Assembly: GCA_014381505.1 (NCBI GenBank)
Contig: JACNLK010000026.1
Location: 1-50,344 of the forward strand
Direction: 5' to 3'
DNA: 50,344 nucleotides
DNA from: Candidatus Desulfatifera sulfidica
GTDB lineage: Bacteria; Desulfobacterota; Desulfobulbia; Desulfobulbales; Desulfocapsaceae
Shown here: piece by piece, positions 8,388-17,502 of the stretch
Layout: the number at the start of each line of letters is the position of its first letter
Position numbering within the stretch: position 1 is the stretch's first letter
Notes under the pieces: model-generated
What the model was told of the DNA's origin: nothing
Seen by the model: only the letters and a program-made list of their open reading frames with translations
Database searches by the model: none
Program-made: the position numbers and the translations under genes

Positions 8388-8870
8388 ATGGATAAAGGAC
8401 AGTTCGGACGAAGGGACAGGCTGGTTCAGGAAAAAAGCCACGACACCTACAAAGAAGACGGGAAATGGCCCGAGCCGACCCTCTGCACGGGATGCAGCGC
8501 CGTCTTTGCCGGTGGTCGCTGGTCTTGGAAAGACGCCCCTGACAAGGCTAATACCGTGCTTTGCCCCGCCTGCCAGCGCATCAACGATAACTTTCCGGCC
8601 GGAACCATTGACCTGGCGGGGTCGTTCTACGGCAAGCATCGGGAAGAAATCCTCAATCTGATTCGCAATGAAGAAAAACTGGAAAAAGGCGAGCACCCCC
8701 TGGAACGAATCATCCATATCAGCGAAACGGAAGGAGGGGGGAACATCACCACCACAGGGATTCATATTGCCAGCCGCATCGGTAAGGCAATTCATCGGGC
8801 CTATCAGGGTGAATTGTCCGCCAGCTATGGTGACGGCGAAAAAACCATCCGCATCTCATGGAGCAGATGA
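8388..8870 (+). CDS. BCAM0308-like zinc-ribbon protein
   Basis: A 160-residue soluble protein preceded by a strong AGGAGG site. The N-terminal third has a PEPTLCTGCSAVFAGGRWSW segment and, about 30 residues later, CPAC, giving a CxxC...CxxC zinc ribbon (about 34-65). The following NDNFPAGTIDL and HREEILNLIRNEEKLEKGEHPLERI segments match my recollection of the uncharacterised BCAM0308 family, distantly related to the Nmd3/archaeal zinc-ribbon proteins. A basic/acidic C-terminal domain follows. Its molecular role is unknown; nucleic-acid or ribosome binding is a guess from the fold. It is monocistronic, convergent with ktrA, and separated from zupT by repeats. Confidence 0.7.
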   Translation: MDKGQFGRRDRLVQEKSHDTYKEDGKWPEPTLCTGCSAVFAGGRWSWKDAPDKANTVLCPACQRINDNFPAGTIDLAGSFYGKHREEILNLIRNEEKLEKGEHPLERIIHISETEGGGNITTTGIHIASRIGKAIHRAYQGELSASYGDGEKTIRISWSR

Positions 8871-8917
8871 CCGGTTACCGGCCTTGAAAAGAAAGATCCT
8901 GGCAAGCCATCAGGGGA

Positions 8918-9583
8918 TCAAGGGGTTGCAAAGATCTTCTCAATATCAACCTGACGACCGATGACCACCAGACGATCACCCAGCAGAAGGGTCTGGTCGG
9001 GATCTGTGACCACCTGTGGAGACTGATCCCGACGCTTGAGAATCAGGACTGTCACTTTATGGCGGCGACGCAGATCAAGCTCACTGAAACTCTTGCCGGC
9101 CAGGGCCTCGTCCACCAGAATTTCAGCAATATCGATCTCCTGGTCCAGCTTGAGAAAATCCAGAAGATTAGGGACGGTGAGCCGTTCAGCCAGATGCGCG
9201 GCACTCTGTTTTTCGGGCAGGATGACTTCATCGGCACCGATCTTGAGCAGAATCTGTTCCTGGATCAGGCTGCTCGCCCGGGCAATGATCCGGCGAGCTC
9301 CGAGATTGTTGAGACAGGTCACCCCCAGAACCAGCTCTTCAAAATTACTGCCCAGACCGATAATAATCAGATCAAACTGGTCCAGGCCAAGATCGGCCAT
9401 GGCCTCCTCATCGGCAATATTAGCCACCATGGCCTCAGCCACACTGTCCTTGATCCGTTCCACCGCCTGAACACGCACATCCACTGCCACGACTGTATTT
9501 CCTCGAGCGGCCAGCCCCACAGCCACCTCATGGCCAAAGATCCCCAGACCAATCACCGCGATATTTTTTTTCATTCCGCTCAC
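8918..9583 (-). CDS. ktrA: Potassium uptake regulatory subunit KtrA/TrkA
   Basis: A 221-residue cytoplasmic RCK protein. Residues about 5-125 form the RCK_N Rossmann fold (VIGLGIFGHEVAVGLAARG, then VVAVD and ANIADEEAM), which binds NAD(H) or ATP/ADP. Residues about 140-220 are the RCK_C ligand domain (LVGDRLVVIG-like ending). Its single RCK unit, rather than the tandem unit of E. coli TrkA, fits the Ktr system. The GTG start shares four bases (GTGA) with the ktrB stop, indicating coupled translation; the in-frame ATG at 9574 is an alternative. As the last gene of the Mrp-Ktr operon it should gate KtrB in response to nucleotides. Confidence 0.92.
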   Translation of the reverse strand: MSGMKKNIAVIGLGIFGHEVAVGLAARGNTVVAVDVRVQAVERIKDSVAEAMVANIADEEAMADLGLDQFDLIIIGLGSNFEELVLGVTCLNNLGARRIIARASSLIQEQILLKIGADEVILPEKQSAAHLAERLTVPNLLDFLKLDQEIDIAEILVDEALAGKSFSELDLRRRHKVTVLILKRRDQSPQVVTDPDQTLLLGDRLVVIGRQVDIEKIFATP

Positions 9584-10860
9584 CCCAGTATGATTTGTTC
9601 TTCCGGATAATCAATATGACTGACCACAACCAGCCGACACATCTGCATGGCCAGCAGAGCCGGACCTAAGCGACCCACAAGCATGGTTCCGATCAAGACC
9701 AGTTTGCCGGTCGTACCCGCCTCAGCGGTGAGCCCCAGAGTCAGACCAACCGTCCCCATGGCTGAAATCGCCTCAAAGAGCGTGGTCAACAAGTCTGCGC
9801 CCTCAAAAAAGAGAAGAAGCAAGGTGCTGAACCAAACCGCCATCAAATAGCAGGCAAAAAGGACAAAGGCCCGGTTGACCAGGTCCGGTCCCAGTTTTCT
9901 CCTGAATGCCACCACCCTGTTCCGGCCTCTGATCGCGGCAATACAGGCGGCCGCCACCAGAAAGACAGTGGTCAGTTTCATCCCCCCCCCTGTGGATCCG
10001 GGCGCAGCGCCGATGAGCATCAAAAACATGATCAGAACCAGGGCAGCCGGTTGCAGCAGGTCCGGGGAAAGGGTATAAAATCCGGCCGTCCGCGCGGTAA
10101 TCGCCAGAAAAAAGGCGTCAGCCAGACTGATCCGGCCCTGCTCCAGCCAGTACACGACCCCTCCCCCGACCGTAATCAGCACCAGGCTGCCCAACAGGGT
10201 TACACGGCTGTGCAGTGAGGGGCGGCGGCGATCACGACACCAGCAGACACAATCATAGGCGATATAGGCACCCAGGCCGCCAAAAACGATCAACAATGCC
10301 ACACCGGTTTGTACCAGGACATGACTTTGAACCAGGCTCTGATCCAGGGGTGAAAAGCCGGCATTACAAAAGGCTGACACTGCATGAAAACATCCAAGAT
10401 AGAGACTCTCGCTCAGGGAGGCGCCGTCCAGACGGAAACCCGCCGCCAACACCAGCGTCCCAAGGAATTCAACCACCAGGGTATAGACAAGTATGGTCCA
10501 GAGGACCATGGGGACCTGGGCCAGCCGAACCCCTTCCAGAACCTGGGCCGTATGCAGACGAGTCGGCAGATCAAGCTTTCCTCGAATCAGCAGGATCACG
10601 CTGGAGGTCAAGGTCATGATCCCGATGCCGCCCAGCTGGATCATGAACAGAATCAAGATCTGACCGGGACGATCAAAGGTGGAAAGAGGCTGTGTCATCA
10701 AACCGGTGACACAGACCGCCGAGGTGGCCGTAAACAGACGGTCCACCAGACTCAGGCCGTTGACCGGAACAAACGGCGCCTGTCCCATGAGCAGGGCCCC
10801 GGCCAGGATCAACACACAAAAGGTCAGGCTCAGCAGCCATTCAATGGGCCATTTTTTCAT
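9580..10860 (-). CDS. ktrB: Potassium uptake channel subunit KtrB/TrkH
   Basis: A 426-residue membrane protein of the SKT family with four M1-P-M2 repeats. Selectivity-loop segments are visible, for example ATSAVCVTGL in the first repeat, HAVSAFCNAGFS in the second, GAAPGSTGGGMKLTT in the third and EAISAMGTVGLTLG in the fourth. It imports K+ (often Na+-coupled) together with KtrA. The start is the ATG at 10860: it follows GGGGGGAG and overlaps the upstream stop as ATGA. An apparent upstream extension would read back into the antiporter gene. Its position behind Mrp genes suggests that Na+ extrusion and K+ uptake are expressed together. Confidence 0.94.
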   Translation of the reverse strand: MKKWPIEWLLSLTFCVLILAGALLMGQAPFVPVNGLSLVDRLFTATSAVCVTGLMTQPLSTFDRPGQILILFMIQLGGIGIMTLTSSVILLIRGKLDLPTRLHTAQVLEGVRLAQVPMVLWTILVYTLVVEFLGTLVLAAGFRLDGASLSESLYLGCFHAVSAFCNAGFSPLDQSLVQSHVLVQTGVALLIVFGGLGAYIAYDCVCWCRDRRRPSLHSRVTLLGSLVLITVGGGVVYWLEQGRISLADAFFLAITARTAGFYTLSPDLLQPAALVLIMFLMLIGAAPGSTGGGMKLTTVFLVAAACIAAIRGRNRVVAFRRKLGPDLVNRAFVLFACYLMAVWFSTLLLLFFEGADLLTTLFEAISAMGTVGLTLGLTAEAGTTGKLVLIGTMLVGRLGPALLAMQMCRLVVVSHIDYPEEQIILG

Positions 10861-12596
10861 GCTCCCCCCAGCACCGCCAGCAATAGCAGACACAAAGCCG
10901 TATAGGCAATGCCCACCGTCAGCCAGCGCTCAAAAATGCGTTCCCGGCCGGGAAGTTGTTGCGCGGCAAGACGAAGAATCGTCCACCACTGTCTGCGCAC
11001 ACGCCTGAACAATCCATCTGTCCAGGCCCGAACAACCGCCAGCAGGGTCAGACAGGAAGGGCCAAGCTCTGACCAGAACCTTCCCTGCCTTCTGGTCGGG
11101 CTCTGCTCTCTGCGCAATCGCGCAAAAACAGGATAACTGAATGCCCCCAGGAGGATGGGCCAGGATCCGTGGATGATGCCGGGCAGGGCCAGGGAATAGA
11201 GAAGCTCTGATCGAGCCACTGACCACAGCCAGGGCGCGAAAATCACCAGTCCCACCCCTGAGATCCAAGGCCAGGGAAAAAGATTCTCTCTCCTCTCCTG
11301 ACCGGGAGTCCGGCCGGCCATCACCTCCTCTCGAACCCGGACCAATAAATGGACCATCAGCAGGGTGGTCGCCGCGGATGACAGACCCAGAAAGAAGGGC
11401 GCTAATCCGGCCCAGGAGGGCATCAGAGCAGAGAGCAGCCCCTTCAGGGCCCCTTTGGCCGCCAGACCGCTGCTCAAGGGAAGACCAGCCAGGACCAGGG
11501 CCGGAATAAAAAACAGAACCAGCCACCAGAAGGAACAGAATCTGCCCCGAGTCAAGGCATCCAGGCCGAGAAAGAGTGAGGCCTTGGCCAGTCCGTGGTG
11601 AACGACAAAGAAAAGAAGAACCGGCAGGGCCTCTCCACCGGCCAGGGGAGAGGAGATTCCAACTCCGAAAATAATGGTCATGAGTCCCAGCTGACTGATA
11701 CTGGATCCGGCCAGAATTCCGGCCGGTCGGGTCTCACGGAGCCCGAGTACAACCCCGTACAGGGCCGCCAGGCCACCAACAGTTACAAGGACGAGACCCG
11801 CAGCAGGAATGGCAACCTGACCCAGTGGTAAAAATCGCAGCCAACCCAGAAGACCTGCATTGACCATGGCTCCGGCAAGGGCCACAGCCGCGGGCAGGGG
11901 AATTTCCCGGTAGACCCGAATCATCCAGCGATGAAAGGGCAGGGCGCCGATCTTGATCCCAAAACCCACAAAGAGCATCAACAAAAACAAACTGTTCTGC
12001 CAGCCAGACTGAGCCAGGCCATCCAAGTCAACGACCTCACCAGACATCAAGAGCAGGGCCAGAAAAATGGCAATCTCGCCGAGCATGACCATCACCAGAT
12101 AGAGGCGCCCAGCCCGACGCGAACCTGGATGACGATCATAGATCACCAGACCGTAGACAGCAAAACTCATCAGGGCGAAAAAAAGATAAAAACCGAGCAG
12201 TTCCTGAGCCAGAATCAGGCCAAAATTGCCCGCCATGGCCGTCAGATAAAAAGCGGAAAATCGAGGCCGCAAGAAACCCAGCAGCCCCTGACCGCTGGCG
12301 CTGAACCCTGCCAGCAGCCACACAACAGCGCTGAGAGTCAAAAAGACCCGACCGGAAGAATCAAGCCCCATTCGACCGCCCATGAAAAACCAGGGCGCCT
12401 CAACCACCACATCTGGCGGTACCAACCAGACCGTGAGCAGAGCCGGCAGTGGTGCCCAGGCAAAAAAAGGACTCAATATCCGTCTGGGAGACAGAGAGAG
12501 AGGCAGAGAAAGGCTGGCAGCAAGAACGAGCGGGACCCCTGCCACCAAGGAAAGGATTACCAGATACATGTCAAGAGTCAGTCCGCTCGGCATCAT
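10857..12596 (-). CDS. Mrp antiporter-like subunit (NuoL/M/N family), third copy
   Basis: A 579-residue polytopic protein of the proton-conducting membrane transporter family (Proton_antipo_M), the most divergent of three such subunits in the operon. The conserved lysine-bearing helix appears as GIKIGALPFHRWMIRVYREIP (about residues 223-240), followed by the VNAGLLGWLRF and SISQLGLM helices; a longer hydrophilic-hydrophobic C-terminal tail distinguishes it. In complex I and Mrp antiporters these subunits form half-channels that move H+ or Na+. ATG at 12596 overlaps the previous stop (ATGA); the next codon is also ATG. A MrpA N-terminal-like role is possible since no long MrpA is encoded here. 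Confidence 0.8.
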   Translation of the reverse strand: MMPSGLTLDMYLVILSLVAGVPLVLAASLSLPLSLSPRRILSPFFAWAPLPALLTVWLVPPDVVVEAPWFFMGGRMGLDSSGRVFLTLSAVVWLLAGFSASGQGLLGFLRPRFSAFYLTAMAGNFGLILAQELLGFYLFFALMSFAVYGLVIYDRHPGSRRAGRLYLVMVMLGEIAIFLALLLMSGEVVDLDGLAQSGWQNSLFLLMLFVGFGIKIGALPFHRWMIRVYREIPLPAAVALAGAMVNAGLLGWLRFLPLGQVAIPAAGLVLVTVGGLAALYGVVLGLRETRPAGILAGSSISQLGLMTIIFGVGISSPLAGGEALPVLLFFVVHHGLAKASLFLGLDALTRGRFCSFWWLVLFFIPALVLAGLPLSSGLAAKGALKGLLSALMPSWAGLAPFFLGLSSAATTLLMVHLLVRVREEVMAGRTPGQERRENLFPWPWISGVGLVIFAPWLWSVARSELLYSLALPGIIHGSWPILLGAFSYPVFARLRREQSPTRRQGRFWSELGPSCLTLLAVVRAWTDGLFRRVRRQWWTILRLAAQQLPGRERIFERWLTVGIAYTALCLLLLAVLGGA

Positions 12597-14089
12597 GGCA
12601 GATATCCCTCAACAATGAAGCGTACCCAGGCCAAAGGACTGATCTGAGCCTCTGCCAGAACACCAATCAGGAGAACGACAGCTGCGGTTAACAATGGTGG
12701 ACAAAGAAGCATGAGCCGAGTCTCAAAACGACCAAAGTTTTTCTCATCGGGCCAGGGCCCCACTGGCCGATCAAACCAGGCAGTAATCAGAATTGGTAAA
12801 AAATAAGCCGCATTCAACAGGCTGCTGAGCATCAGTACCGCCACCACGACCCAGTTGCTGGCCGAGAGAGCGCCCAGCCCCAGAAACCATTTACTGACAA
12901 AACCGGCGGTGGGCGGCAGACCAATCATCCCCAGGGCCCCGACGGTAAAGGCCCCCATGGTCCAGGGCATGCGTCTGGCAATGCCCCGCATCTCACTGAT
13001 TCGATGCACACCCAGCGTCTCAGCCAGATTCCCGGCACAGAAGAAAAGAGTGATCTTCATAATCCCCTGATGGACCAGATGAACCAGGCCGCCAATCAGG
13101 GCCAGTCGATGATCGGCCAGACTGATGCCCAGCCCAATGTAGGAGATTTGACTGATCGTAGAAAAAGCCAGTCGCCGCTTGAGATCATCCTGCTGCAGAG
13201 CCCGAAACGACCCCCAGAGAATAGTCAAGGTGGCCACAAATGTGAGCAGAGGCAGCAGGCCTAAAACAATCATGTTTTCCAGCCCATAGACATCCAAAAC
13301 AATACGAACTATGCCAAAAGCCCCAGCCTTGACCACGGCCACGGCATGAAGCAGGGCGCTGACCGGAGCCGGTGCAATCATGGCCTGTGGCAGCCAGCCA
13401 TGCAGGGGAACCAGAGCCGCTTTAACGCCAACGCCTGCTATCAATAAAACAAAGAGCAGACTGAGCAAAGGACCATGTTCAACGACAAGATGGGATGCAA
13501 AACCGTCAGAACCAAAATCCATGGGTCCGGTCAAAACCTGAAGCCAGGCTGCAGCCAGAAAAAACAGCGCTCCGCCCCCCAGGGTATACACCAGATAATT
13601 ACGCCCGGCCCTGAGCGACTGCGGGGTGCCGCGATGAACAATCAGCGGATAAGTACTCAAGGTCAGCATTTCATAAAAAAGAATAAAGGTGATCAGGTTC
13701 CCGGCCAGGGCAATGCCAATGGTCACTGTCACACAGAGGCTGAAATAGCCAAAAAAATGACTCCGATTGGGCGAATCCTCAAGATATCCCACGGCATAAA
13801 TAGTTGTTAAGAGCCAGAGAACACTCGACAGCGTGGTAAACAGGGCCGAGAGAGGATCTGCATGGAGGTAGACCTCCATGCCAGCCACGAGGGGGAGGCG
13901 AATTTCGTAGCTGTACCCCAGATAAATGCCAACATTCAGAACCACGATCAAACCAATCTTGATCAGGGAACCGCAGAGGTTCAGGGTCGTACGCAGGCGC
14001 ACCCGATCCTCCGGCAGACCGAAAATAATAATCCCCGGGACAAAAGAACTGAGCATGATCAGGACCAGCAGCCAACCCGAGCCATTCAT
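12593..14089 (-). CDS. mrpD: Mrp antiporter subunit D-like protein, second copy
   Basis: A 498-residue membrane protein with the antiporter core motifs: a glutamate on the FYEMLTLSTYPLIV helix (about 135-150), the lysine in GVGVKAALVPLHGWLPQAM (about 225-243), HAVAVVKAGAFGI (about 252-264) and STISQISYIGLG. It belongs to the MrpD/NuoM/NuoN family and would translocate cations as part of the Mrp complex. The start is the ATG at 14089 because GGAGG precedes it and it shares ATGA with the upstream gene; a longer open frame to 14200 lies inside the neighbour and is not credible. Paralogous to both flanking genes. Confidence 0.87.
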   Translation of the reverse strand: MNGSGWLLVLIMLSSFVPGIIIFGLPEDRVRLRTTLNLCGSLIKIGLIVVLNVGIYLGYSYEIRLPLVAGMEVYLHADPLSALFTTLSSVLWLLTTIYAVGYLEDSPNRSHFFGYFSLCVTVTIGIALAGNLITFILFYEMLTLSTYPLIVHRGTPQSLRAGRNYLVYTLGGGALFFLAAAWLQVLTGPMDFGSDGFASHLVVEHGPLLSLLFVLLIAGVGVKAALVPLHGWLPQAMIAPAPVSALLHAVAVVKAGAFGIVRIVLDVYGLENMIVLGLLPLLTFVATLTILWGSFRALQQDDLKRRLAFSTISQISYIGLGISLADHRLALIGGLVHLVHQGIMKITLFFCAGNLAETLGVHRISEMRGIARRMPWTMGAFTVGALGMIGLPPTAGFVSKWFLGLGALSASNWVVVAVLMLSSLLNAAYFLPILITAWFDRPVGPWPDEKNFGRFETRLMLLCPPLLTAAVVLLIGVLAEAQISPLAWVRFIVEGYLP

Positions 14090-15591
14090 GGCAGACCTCC
14101 CGAAATAACCGCGCCACCATTCGCCGTCAGCAGGGCCATGATACCCGGTGCAAACAGCCCGAGTAAGAGGGCGATCAGAGACAGGACAAGGGGCGGCCAC
14201 TCAAGCAGGGCAGGGGTGGGCCGGCCATCAAAAATTGACGCTCCCACCGGTGCCTGAAACAAAGGCGACATGACACGGAAGACATAGGCCGCAGCCAGCA
14301 GACCTCCAGCCATGATTGCCACGGACCACCACCACTGACCATCATCAAAGGCTCCGGTCAAAAGCAACCATTTACCGACAAAACCTCCGGATGGCGGGAG
14401 TCCCATCAGATTAACCCCGGCCATACCATATGCAAAAACCGTCAGTGGCATGACCAGCCTTATTCCATGGAGATCTCTCATTCGATCATGACCGCTGTGG
14501 AGATACATTGTGCCTGCGGCCATAAACATGGCCACCTTGGCACAGCCATGGGCCAGGATCATAAAGAGAAATGCGGTCCAGACAGAAAGCGTCGCATCAT
14601 GGTAAGCCAGAGGGAAGGCGATCAGAAAATAACCAACCTGTGAAACCGTAGAATAGGCCACCAGCAATTTGAGCCGCTGCTGGAGCAGGGCCAGAATTCC
14701 ACCCCAAAATACGGCAAGGATCCCAAGCATGCCGATCACGTTCAAAGCTGCGGGACTGATCAGGGACGCGAAGGTATCAAACCAGAACCGAAAAAGAAGA
14801 TACAGCGATCCTTTGATGACCAGACCTGAAAGGATGGCACTGACCGGGGCCAGGGCATTGGCATGGGCCGGGGGCAGCCAGAAATGCAGAGGAAAAGCAG
14901 CGCTCTTGAGGAGCAGGCCACAACTCATGAGAACCAGACCGGCAGTCATGGACGATCCGGGTTCAACCACTGCCCGAAGCAGACCCAGGTCGAGGACGCC
15001 GTGGCTGCGATAAATAAAAAAAATGCCCAGGAGATAGCTGAGCGAACCAAGCAAACTGGCCAGCAAGTACCGAAAACTGGCCAACTGGGCCACCGGCTTA
15101 CCGGAGAGGGCGGCCAGAGCTACAGCCGAGATGCTGAGCAGCTCCAGGGTAACATAAATATTAAAGATATCACCCGAGAGAAACAAACCATTCAGAGCTG
15201 CCAGGAGCATCAGCCACAGGGGCCAGAAAAAACGTTCCTGCCGTTCATGTCGACCGGGTTGTTTCTGGGCCGATATCCGATAGGCAAAATAACCGCGGGC
15301 ATAGCAGGTGACTCCTGCACCGCAGAGTGCAGTGAGCAGGAGCATGAGCAAGGCCGGACCATCGAGTACCAGAACGATCCCCAGAGGGGTCTCCCAGCCG
15401 CCAATCTGATAATGCAAGGGGCCCTGGATCAGGAGGAGACGAGTCAACCGGATCACAACAATCAGATTGACCAAAGCAAAGGCCAGCGGTAACCACAGAC
15501 TCCGTTGTCGCCAGAGAAAGCAGAGCAGGCCACCGGCCAGGGGCAGAACCACGGGCAAAACCATCCAGAAAGACGCAGAAACCGTCGGCAT
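14086..15591 (-). CDS. mrpD: Mrp antiporter subunit D, first copy
   Basis: A 501-residue membrane protein. MrpD features include the GDIFNIYVTLELLSISAVAL helix with its essential glutamate (about 145-165), KSAAFPLHFWLPPAHANALAP (about 225-245), SGLVIKGSLYLLFRFWF, and STVSQVGYFLIA. The family exchanges Na+ (or K+) for H+ as a subunit of the multi-protein Mrp complex. It sits directly downstream of mrpC (stop and start share one base, TGATG), the order seen in classical Mrp operons, so this copy is the most likely genuine MrpD. About 14 membrane helices are apparent. Confidence 0.92.
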   Translation of the reverse strand: MPTVSASFWMVLPVVLPLAGGLLCFLWRQRSLWLPLAFALVNLIVVIRLTRLLLIQGPLHYQIGGWETPLGIVLVLDGPALLMLLLTALCGAGVTCYARGYFAYRISAQKQPGRHERQERFFWPLWLMLLAALNGLFLSGDIFNIYVTLELLSISAVALAALSGKPVAQLASFRYLLASLLGSLSYLLGIFFIYRSHGVLDLGLLRAVVEPGSSMTAGLVLMSCGLLLKSAAFPLHFWLPPAHANALAPVSAILSGLVIKGSLYLLFRFWFDTFASLISPAALNVIGMLGILAVFWGGILALLQQRLKLLVAYSTVSQVGYFLIAFPLAYHDATLSVWTAFLFMILAHGCAKVAMFMAAGTMYLHSGHDRMRDLHGIRLVMPLTVFAYGMAGVNLMGLPPSGGFVGKWLLLTGAFDDGQWWWSVAIMAGGLLAAAYVFRVMSPLFQAPVGASIFDGRPTPALLEWPPLVLSLIALLLGLFAPGIMALLTANGGAVISGGLP

Positions 15592-15917
15592 CAGGAGTCT
15601 CCCTGTGGAGGATGCTCCCCTTCAGACGACCCGGCCCCCCCTGACGTCTCCTGTATCCGGCAGGCCAGCACCAAAGCCAGGGCTGTAACGCTGACCGAGA
15701 CGACAATCCCGGTCAGAACCATGGCCTGAGGCACGGGATCAATGGCGACACCAACCCGACCATGACAGGCCATGGCAATAAAAAGAAGAAAAACCCCGGC
15801 CGCCATGACATTAACGGCCATAATCTTTTTCAGGGGATGGGAACGCAGGATCAGAGCGGTAAAACCCATGAAAAACAGACAGAGCCCGCCCAATTTATAA
15901 GCAAAGAGGACGGTCAT
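15591..15917 (-). CDS. mrpC: Mrp antiporter subunit C (NuoK-like)
   Basis: A 108-residue protein with three membrane helices. The MrpC hallmark DPVPQAMVLTGIVVSVSVTAL occupies about residues 60-82. The C-terminal 25 residues are hydrophilic and Gly/Ser/Glu-rich. MrpC is the counterpart of NuoK in complex I and helps form the ion path between antiporter subunits. ATG overlaps the upstream stop by four bases (ATGA at 15914-15917). Confidence 0.93.
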   Translation of the reverse strand: MTVLFAYKLGGLCLFFMGFTALILRSHPLKKIMAVNVMAAGVFLLFIAMACHGRVGVAIDPVPQAMVLTGIVVSVSVTALALVLACRIQETSGGAGSSEGEHPPQGDS

Positions 15918-16936
15918 GACCCCTCCTCCAGCTGCCCGCGATCAACAAGATCATCCACGGGCCGACCACCGACAAAGAGACAGGCCAGGGTCAGTCCAAT
16001 GGACAACCCACAGGCAAGCTCAATGAGAAGAATCAAAAACCCGGCCAGTTCTCCGGGATATTCCAGGAACCGTCCATCGGCCAGACAACTCACACCAAGT
16101 CCGAGGAAAACCAAGGGACCAAAGACCAGCATCAGGCGCACGGGCAACGAAGGAATGAGCCTCAGCCAGGGCAGCTCCGAAACCATCATCAGAACCCCGG
16201 CCGCAGCAAGGACCGCCCCACCCTGAAAGGCGCCACCAGCCAGATGCGTACCTTGCCAGATTAGCGAAACGGCTACGAGAATCATCAGCGGGGCCAAAAT
16301 ACGCACCACCCCCTGTTGGATGGGACTGACCTGACCACTTTTCTCTGAAAATCGAACAGTCGCCAGAGACCAGACCGCAACCACCGCCACAAAGAGAACC
16401 ATGATCTCCAGCAGAGTATCATAGCCCCTGAAATTAAGAAGGACTGCTGTCACCGGGCTGATCACACCACTTTCTTCCTGCTGTTCCGCCACAAATACAC
16501 CCAGGCCCGGATTTTCATATTCCACATGCAGCAGGATCGTGGCCAGGTGCACCAACAGAGTCAGGAGCAGACCAGCAAAGAGTATCCGCAACAGCAGATA
16601 TATGATTCTGCCACTGGTACGCTGAGTTACTTTTTCTATTTTCCCCCTGTGTTCTATGCTGTCAAGCTGCTGTCGACGCTCACCCTTACGAGTTCCCCTG
16701 AGGCGATGCAGGGCCGAAAGAAACAAAGGGCCTGTCAGACCAGCACCGAGCGCGGCCTCGGCCAGGGCCACATCTGGTGCCGCCAGTCGAACCCAGGCAA
16801 GCGCCATGACCAGACCAAAAGACATGAACAGCACCATGGCCTTAAAAAGATCTGGAGTGGCCAGCAATTGCCAAGCCAGGCCAAGAAGAGTAACCAGCAC
16901 CACACAATCAAAGAGAGTCAGCGAAAGGCTGTTCAT
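15914..16936 (-). CDS. mrpB: MrpA C-terminal domains fused to MrpB
   Basis: A 340-residue membrane protein combining parts usually found in two subunits. Residues about 5-80 form a DUF4040/MbhD-like unit (VRLAAPDVALAEAALGAGL). Residues about 115-200 resemble MbhE, the segment at the end of long MrpA (NFRGYDTLLEIMVLFVAVVA). Residues about 205-320 are an MnhB domain (GTHLAGGAFQGGAVLAA). The N-terminal antiporter part of MrpA is absent and must be supplied by one of the three NuoL/M/N-like genes. The ATG at 16936 is preferred because it forms the ATGA overlap seen throughout this operon; an ATG at 16948 would add four residues. A basic, charged loop near 80-105 separates the first two units. Confidence 0.85.
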   Translation of the reverse strand: MNSLSLTLFDCVVLVTLLGLAWQLLATPDLFKAMVLFMSFGLVMALAWVRLAAPDVALAEAALGAGLTGPLFLSALHRLRGTRKGERRQQLDSIEHRGKIEKVTQRTSGRIIYLLLRILFAGLLLTLLVHLATILLHVEYENPGLGVFVAEQQEESGVISPVTAVLLNFRGYDTLLEIMVLFVAVVAVWSLATVRFSEKSGQVSPIQQGVVRILAPLMILVAVSLIWQGTHLAGGAFQGGAVLAAAGVLMMVSELPWLRLIPSLPVRLMLVFGPLVFLGLGVSCLADGRFLEYPGELAGFLILLIELACGLSIGLTLACLFVGGRPVDDLVDRGQLEEGS

Positions 16937-17238
16937 GACCGCATCCATGGTTTAATATTTTTCTCCAGGGCACTGCGGGCAATCAGATGGCAGGAGGCGG
17001 AACTGGCGATCAGGACCAGTAACCAGACCATGAGCAGGCGCAAGGCTTCGAACAGGCTCCCGGCCTGACAGATCAGCCCGAGAACAATCAAACCGAGACC
17101 CACATTATCGGCCTTGGTCAAGGCATGCAGACGAGTAAAAATATCAGGGAAGCGAAGCAGCCCCAGACTGCCGGAAAGAAAAAAAGGCAGCCCACAGACA
17201 ATCAGAACAATCCCTGTCAAATCCAGAACCTCACGCAT
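16933..17238 (-). CDS. mrpG: Mrp antiporter subunit G
   Basis: A 101-residue membrane protein with three helices. The MnhG signature GLLRFPDIFTRLHALTKADN lies at about residues 26-45. MrpG is a small subunit with no complex I counterpart, needed for assembly and activity of the Mrp antiporter. It starts three bases after the mrpF stop and its own stop overlaps the next start. Confidence 0.94.
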   Translation of the reverse strand: MREVLDLTGIVLIVCGLPFFLSGSLGLLRFPDIFTRLHALTKADNVGLGLIVLGLICQAGSLFEALRLLMVWLLVLIASSASCHLIARSALEKNIKPWMRS

Positions 17239-17241
17239 CAG

Positions 17242-17502
17242 TCACCTCCGCCCCTGCCAGGTTCGCAATATAAAGGTCATGACCGCAAGGACAGCGAGGA
17301 GGGCAAAAACCAGGGCGACATGAACCAGAATGCTCCGCTCCAGGGCCTGGGCCAAAAGGAGAAGAATAGCGACACCACAGGTCGTCAGTAACTGGATCGC
17401 CAACATCCGATCAGCCGCGGTGGGACCAATCAGAATTCGCACCATGCCACCACTCACAGCAATAAGCAGAACCAGGACAGCCAGGAGAGTCACACCGCTC
17501 AT
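17242..17502 (-). CDS. mrpF: Mrp antiporter subunit F
   Basis: An 86-residue, three-helix membrane protein with the family motif RILIGPTAADRMLAIQLL (about residues 22-39). MrpF is an essential small subunit of the Mrp Na+/H+ antiporter. ATG overlaps the mrpE stop (ATGA, 17499-17502). Confidence 0.94.
   Translation of the reverse strand: MSGVTLLAVLVLLIAVSGGMVRILIGPTAADRMLAIQLLTTCGVAILLLLAQALERSILVHVALVFALLAVLAVMTFILRTWQGRR

Noticed and set aside
8139-8795. Minus-strand frame of 218 residues overlapping the BCAM0308-like gene
   Set aside because: The plus-strand product has zinc motifs and a strong ribosome site. The minus frame has neither and ends in repeat DNA.
11931-12647. Plus-strand frame of 238 residues within the Mrp operon
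   Set aside because: Very Gln/His/Lys-rich antisense of hydrophobic membrane codons; typical shadow of a membrane protein gene.
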